Source: Vermamoeba vermiformis (taxonomy: Eukaryota; Tubulinea; Echinamoebida). Taken from it: a stretch of 64,000 nt of DNA. Made by a program: the position numbers and the translations under genes. The stretch is from positions 342,266 to 406,265 of the forward strand of contig JBEWZL010000236.1 of the NCBI GenBank assembly GCA_045837725.1, read 5' to 3'. The notes beneath the pieces are model-generated. The model was not told the DNA's origin and ran no database searches. It was given only the letters and a program-made list of their open reading frames with translations. How positions within the stretch are numbered: the stretch's first letter is position 1; each line of letters starts with the position of its first letter. Positions 59,272 to 64,000 of this stretch are shown piece after piece.

Positions 59272-61439
59272 ACTCTCTGAATTGAAATGTTTTTGAAGTA
59301 TCCCAATCTTACAAATTTAAATAAAAATTCTACAGTTCAAATATCGTTCATTTTTGCTTGTTGCCATTTAACTGCTTTAAGTCTGATTGTTCATGTGATA
59401 ATGAGCCAGAGCAAGTCCTTCAGAGCTGAAGTTGACAATTTAAATACTGGCACAGTGATTTGTAGATAGTAGTAACGCACTCCAAATTTCAAATGTGGTA
59501 AATGAGCTTAAGGATAGGCAATCAAGAGAAATTGCCCAAGAGCTTTCTCCAAACAACTTAAATAGTCCTTATCAATTCAAAATGATTTTATAGGGACTAA
59601 TAAAAGCATGAATCTTATTTATGCCCCTTTTTAAATCAAAAGGATTTTTATGTCTCTTAGTACTTGGTTTTGCACCACCCCAGATGTAAAAAATTAAATA
59701 AATTATTTGATTGCTTCTCAACTCGTTTTAAATACTTAATACCCTGATTGGCATGTTTGAGTTTAATTTGGGGCCAGAGTCTTGAGGAACATACACGCAC
59801 CAAAAGTCTGGAATTATTAAGTCTGAATAATAAGATTAACCAACTCCGTTTTATTAATGGTCATTCATTCTTACATAAAGTAATAATAATAAATGTTACC
59901 TAAATAAATAAATCAATCTTAAAAAGAAATATCAGAAAATTCCAATTAAAATAATGATTTTCATGAAACCGTTTTGGTTCATGAAAACATTCCCCTTTCT
60001 CTTCAGAAAAAAATGAGATATCCCATTGGACCATGGCAAAAAATCTTTTTATTTTTAATATTTATCTTTTTTAATATTATGCTATTTTTTAGGCAAGCTG
60101 AGACTATCATTAAAGATACAATCAAATAGTGCTAAACTTGGAATCCTATCTCATTAAAGTTTTAATTCGATCAATGCTAGCATTACAGGCAGCCTTATTA
60201 GCAACAACTGCTAATGAATGCCATCAGAGAAATACATTGCTGTAACCTGCCAAATACCTCAGAAATTTTTTGGTGAATTTTCTCAAGCGGATCGTGAAAG
60301 AAATCAGTTACTTGAAAGAAGGATTGATTAATTGTGCCTATTGTTGTTGAACTACCAATGCACGAACCAAAAAAAATATCCACTTTACCAGTTATTCCAC
60401 AGTTTACAGTAATGGAGGTAAAATAGAGATGACCTGTCTATTCTTTTCATAATGGCATACATTTACTTATTTATTTACACTAAAATCCAAGGGGCTCATG
60501 GTGGCAACAGCTGTGCAGATCTGGATGTGCCCCAGCAGATCCAGCATATCCAGCAGATCCACACCTCAATCTGTCTTTCCGTTTTATTTCAATACAATCC
60601 ATGTCTACACTTCAAAAAAAGCTCATAAGCTGTTCTGATGTTTAGTTGGGAGGATGTCTGGATGCTGGAAACTAGACCAGTGTAGAGCTTTTTTTTTAAT
60701 TTTTTACTCCCCTTCCTGATATTTAATGGAAACAATGGAAACAATGGAAATCCAATGGAAAAACATATAAATCCTTGGAAATCCTTTGGGAAACCCTTTG
60801 GAAAACAATGGAAATCCTTTAAAATGCTTGAAAAACCATTGAAAATATAGAAAAACTGGAAATCCTAAAATCTAGGGTGAAAAAGGGAAATTAATGGACA
60901 ACCTATGGAAATCATGGGAGACAATGGAAATGTTTGCTTTAAAGGAGAAGAGAAGTTAAAGGAATAAACTGGATTCCTTTGAAATAAGAATTTTATTCAT
61001 GTTTTTAGTTTTGCCTTTGGATTGAGTGCTAAAAAGAAAGGTGATCACCTTTCTTGGCTGGGCAGTTGCTAACAAGCATTTCTCTTCCCCAACAGTAGCA
61101 ATTATTGGTATAATTTGTAATTCAGTAGAAGATTAAAAATACAATAATTCTTTTAGTTCATTGTGATTGTTTAGGGGCCTGTTGTAGGCCAGAGCAGAGT
61201 GAAGGTCTCATGAACGCCTTTGTGGGCACCCTAGAGCCTTTTTACTTTCTATTAGATTCCAAAATCTTTGGAATCCTGAAATCTAGGGAAGGAATTTAAT
61301 GGGAGAAACAATGGAAACAATGGAAACAATGGAAGAAATGGCAATCCTTGGAAATCCTTTGGGATGGAAATCCAAAAAAATACACGAAAAAACCATTGAG
61401 GGATAAATCCTAGTAAAATCAATAGGAGATGTGTCCAAA
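59272..61439. other. AT-rich non-coding region with low-complexity tract
   Basis: Over 2 kb with no supported gene. CpG is nearly absent. It contains the GGAAA-rich tract described separately and several A/T runs. Confidence 0.5.
60725..61395. repeat. Imperfect AATGGAAAC/AATGGAAATCC low-complexity tract
   Basis: Two clusters (60725-60930 and 61295-61395) of short degenerate units based on AATGGAAA, separated by about 360 bp. Unit length varies (9-12 nt), as in an old expanded minisatellite. Both strands show only chance open frames, such as a minus-strand Pro/Leu/Phe-rich one. Confidence 0.75.
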
Positions 61440-62060
61440 AATTTCCGTATGAAACATTGCTCGTTGAGAACACGGAGTTCTTAACGATTGAAACAACATA
61501 CTAAATTACGAACAACTAACCCTAAAATTTTTTTATTACACTTTAATTGGTCGTGAAGTCCCAATGCTCACGAGTAGCTTTGCTTCAGGACAAAGTACAG
61601 AGATTTCAATTTTCTACCTCGCTGTTCTGTAGCACAGTCCAAATTGATCGGAATGTTTACCAATTTTGAATTGTGTTATGAACGAGCAAGTTATTAACAT
61701 ATACGCACCAAATTTTGATATATCTTCCGTGGATCCTGTTGCCAGATTTGCTCACCCGCAATTGACATAAATGCTTGACTTACGGTGGACTATACGTCCA
61801 TTAAAATAACATATATGTAATTGCTTATATATATATTAACCCTCCAAGAGTTGGTGTTGTGTTACGCATCACGAATTACTTTTGTTCTGATCGAATAATT
61901 TAATTTTCACGACGCAATTACGCAACACTACTACTCATTTATTTATTTTTAAAATTACTGCCAAAGACAGTAAGTTATTTGGACTGCAAAGGTCCAACAC
62001 TGCAACTACCTTCGGTTGCACATCTGAAGCAGATTTGAGTGCGTTTATTCAAATCGCTTC
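61440..62060. other. CpG-normal island inside CpG-poor DNA
   Basis: About 620 bp where CpG returns to a frequency like that of the left half (for example around 61440-61530 and 61890-61930), with CpG-poor sequence on both sides. No coding frame is supported. It could be a promoter or a remnant of different DNA. Confidence 0.45.
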
Positions 62061-62329
62061 TCTATCTTGGAGTATGTTTGCTCCATAATCTTAAAGGCTC
62101 ACTCTTTGCTAATTAATTTGAAGGCGGGTGAATCTGTCTTCAAACTAAATTTGCTGCATCTGAATAAGCTCAGAAATTATGGTATGTGGCTTACTGCCAC
62201 TATTTTATGCATACTCAATGGCAGCATGAATAATACAGTGATTTTTGACTGCATACATTCACCAGCAGTTTTACTTTGATTTTACTTATAAATTGTACTC
62301 TCTATTTATAAAATCAGGGAGTGATTAAT

Positions 62330-63420
62330 TTACATGAATTTTTGTAGCAAGTCAGGACATTCTAAAGCATCTTCTGGTAACCATTTGTTGTAATCATTTG
62401 TCCAACCAGCCCATTTAACTAAAAACCTAAAAATAAAGGGTTAGCTACAGTTAAAAATTAAAGTCCAATAGGTTGTAACAAAAATCTAAGTCAAAAACTG
62501 CATGCCCATGCTGGTCATGAACTAAGAAAAATAAAGTCCAAAACTTCATGACACTGGTCACGAACTAAAAAATTAAAGTCCAGGAGGTCATCTCCATGGG
62601 GAAACGACATCTGAAAAAACTAAGTCCTGCGAGGTCGTCTCCAGCGGGAGACGATGTTAAAAAAAACTAAGTCAAAAACTTCGTGACCGCGCTGGTCACG
62701 AACAAAAATAAATTAAAGTCTTTTGAGGTTGTCTCCAGCGGGAGACGATGTCTAAAAAAACTAAGTCCGACAGAGGTCGTCTCCAGCGGGAGACGATGTC
62801 GTGACTGATCACTAACTTACCACGGGTTGTAATGTGCCAACGGCAGGTTGTAATGACCATGTTCGTATCCACGTGAGAGCTCGTTGTAAAGCTGGGAGAA
62901 CTTCTGATTGAATGCGCAGGAGATTCGTTAAAAGATGCGAAAAAACTAATTCAAACTGACTTACCTAGTGCTGCTCAGTTGTAGTAAACATACTCCAAAG
63001 TCTCTTTGTAATATGCACTATGTAGTTCGGGTCAGCTGCCCTACACAAACGGTGAACGTTAGATGCCGCGCTCTCGAAAATTATTTTAAAATTTAACGAA
63101 CTTACCAAATGCTCCTTGCCTCGTTATGACCACTCTCCCATCAGGAGCATAATTAAGAACACCATATGCACCAGTCCAAGCCTTCAGACAATGACGTAAA
63201 AGCTATCAGTGAGCAAGCGTATCTTGCGTAGACAAATAAGAGCAGTTATGCAACAATGTCAGCGGAGGGAGTTTATGGTGCAATTTTATAGAGTTACACA
63301 ATTACAATAAAAAATATTGATTATACAGCTCTCCATTGTGATTTTGTACTAGTTCTTTTGATTCCCATGTCCAATCCTGCCTCTTAGGCCAGCCATACCA
63401 TTGAACAAGCACTTGGTCTT
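62330..63420 (-). CDS. Two-chromodomain protein, 3' part of a multi-exon gene
   Basis: Small exons with good splice sites read in one direction. Upstream exon (about 63345-63420): EDQVLVQWYGWPKRQDWTWE with SKELVQNHN, a chromodomain core. Then an exon with AWTGAYGVLNYAPDGRVVIT (about 63115-63180), one with ADPNYIVHITKRLWSMFTTT (about 62990-63045), and one with QKFSQLYNELSRGYEHGHYN ending HYNPW at 62821. The last exon (62330-62426) has FLVKWAGWTNDYNKWLPEDA and LECPDLLQKFM, a second chromodomain core with its C-terminal helix. Chromodomains bind methylated histone tails. The 394-bp last intron holds hairpin repeats. The 5' end is upstream of 63420, past the palindrome array, and was not found. 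A host chromatin gene is likely; relation to a transposon integrase was not supported. Confidence 0.65.
62480..62805. repeat. Intronic hairpin repeats
   Basis: Two kinds of unit alternate. One is GTCGTCTCCAGCGGGAGACG (stem CGTCTCC/GGAGACG, loop AGCG), found near 62634, 62728 and 62777 plus a diverged copy near 62588. The other is CGTGACCGCGCTGGTCACG near 62682, with diverged forms near 62500 and 62545. Short AAACTAAGTC linkers separate them. All lie inside the last intron of the chromodomain gene. Confidence 0.8.
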
Positions 63421-63427
63421 CTGTGTG

Positions 63428-63442
63428 ATTAAAGGGTGTTTA
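63428..63442. repeat. 15-bp direct repeat, left flank of the palindrome array
   Basis: ATTAAAGGGTGTTTA here recurs exactly at 63857-63871, bracketing the palindrome array. Confidence 0.8.
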
Positions 63443-63518
63443 GGGCCAGGGCTGGCCAGTTTTTAAAATAAAATTGTACTTCAAACATGGGTAACCTTGT
63501 GCTTGGTGCAGCAGGAGG

Positions 63519-63842
63519 GCGTCAGACGGTCTAACGGCCTAGGGATGGGAGGTGCGTCAGACAGTCTGACGGCCTTGGGACAGGGGGAGGGCGTCAGACC
63601 GTCTGACGGCCTCTGGCAAGGGGGTGCGTCAGACGGTCTGACGGCCTCAGGTGCAAAGGCATTGCACATGCACCTGCACCTGCACCCTCAGTCATGCACT
63701 GCAACAGCAAAGGGCGTCAGACGGTCTGACGGCCTTGGGATGGGGGTGCGTCAGACAGTCTGACGGCCTCAGGCAAGGGGGGGTGCGTCAGACGGTCTGA
63801 TGGCCTCAGGCAAGGGGGGGTGCGTCAGACGGTCTGACGGCC
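63519..63842. repeat. Eight-copy palindrome array
   Basis: Eight near-identical 21-nt units GCGTCAGACGGTCTGACGGCC start at 63519, 63554, 63591, 63626, 63714, 63748, 63785 and 63822. Each contains CGTCAGAC-N-GTCTGACG, an 8-bp stem with a one-base centre that is G, A or C in different copies. Spacing is 34-37 bases with one 88-base gap. Copies 4 and 8 are both followed by TCAGGTGCAAAGGCATT, so the array looks like a doubled four-unit block of about 195 bp. Confidence 0.93.
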
Positions 63843-63856
63843 TCAGGTGCAAAGGC

Positions 63857-63871
63857 ATTAAAGGGTGTTTA
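63857..63871. repeat. 15-bp direct repeat, right flank of the palindrome array
   Basis: Exact copy of 63428-63442. It could be a target-site or recombination duplication, or part of a larger repeat unit. Confidence 0.8.
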
Positions 63872-63946
63872 TAGTATTTATTAGGTTACTACAGTTTAGG
63901 GTTTCGCGTTCTGAAGGGCAAATAACACCCTAACACCGCAGAACAG

Positions 63947-63971
63947 GGGCGTAGTCCTTGAAACTACGCCC
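63947..63971. repeat. 9-bp hairpin
   Basis: GGGCGTAGT (63947-63955) and ACTACGCCC (63963-63971) form a perfect stem with a 7-base loop. CpG-containing, in otherwise CpG-poor DNA. Confidence 0.6.
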
Positions 63972-64000
63972 TTGCAAACTAGAACGAGGCTGAAGTTTCA

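Noticed and set aside
33500-61440. Integrated large virus as source of the CpG-poor block
   Set aside because: No capsid, packaging ATPase, B-family polymerase or other hallmark gene was seen, and many genes carry host-type introns.
60725-61473. Pro/Leu/Phe-rich minus-strand frame in the GGAAA tract
   Set aside because: It is a translation of low-complexity repeat, not a gene.
63519-63842. CRISPR-like array
   Set aside because: Spacing is near-regular, but the spacers are similar to each other, the repeats are palindromes and the genome is eukaryotic.
63888-63905. Telomere-like TTAGGGTTT
   Set aside because: A single occurrence, not repeated. Not a telomere.

Overview
This 64 kb window is nuclear DNA of a eukaryote. 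Nearly every gene is split by short GT-AG introns (about 43-120 nt, mostly 45-60). The gene set is eukaryotic: actin, eRF3, Lunapark, a Slo-type potassium channel, an F-box/SPRY protein, a cytochrome P450 and a DHCR24-like sterol enzyme. Gene density is high and both strands are used. Actin and eRF3 suit an opisthokont or related unicellular eukaryote, but I cannot name the lineage. All exon joins were made by eye from splice signals and reading frame.

Layout. 0-14 kb: an LRR protein (+), a Slo/BK-like K+ channel (-), an F-box/helical-repeat/SPRY gene (+), actin (+) and a second LRR protein (-). 14.6-18.8 kb: a spliced reading frame that appears to join a complete ubiquitin-specific protease (USP) domain to a piggyBac-type transposase, then a 150-bp tandem duplication and a zinc-finger gene. 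18.8-25.5 kb: Lunapark (-), a coiled-coil protein (+), an alpha/beta hydrolase (-) and eRF3 (-). The eRF3 gene has an in-frame TGA in its N-terminal extension unless a weak 48-nt intron is removed. 26.4-28.9 kb: a GT49-family glycosyltransferase with an unusual C-terminal membrane anchor. 28.9-33.4 kb: duplicated non-coding blocks and gene relics.

At about 33.5 kb the base composition changes abruptly. CpG is common to the left and almost absent from there to about 61.4 kb. Hand counts in three 300-base samples gave 12 CpG at 7441-7740, but 1 at 40381-40680 and 2 at 44701-45000. This CpG-poor block carries genes for surface glycans, lipids and sterols: a polysaccharide pyruvyltransferase-like enzyme, a UDP-glycosyltransferase, a fold-III PLP decarboxylase, a GT2 enzyme, a PhyH-like oxygenase, an ABC half-transporter, a multi-pass membrane protein, two anchor-less beta-1,4-galactosyltransferase-like proteins, a GNAT acetyltransferase, a P450, an Lgt-like membrane enzyme and a DHCR24-like oxidoreductase. 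They have introns like the rest of the window, so they behave as nuclear genes whatever their origin.

The last 2 kb holds the 3' part of a two-chromodomain gene (-) assembled from exons too short for simple ORF calling. One of its introns is filled with hairpin repeats. Upstream of it lies an eight-copy palindrome array flanked by 15-bp direct repeats. I saw no tRNA or rRNA genes, no CRISPR array and no viral hallmark genes.
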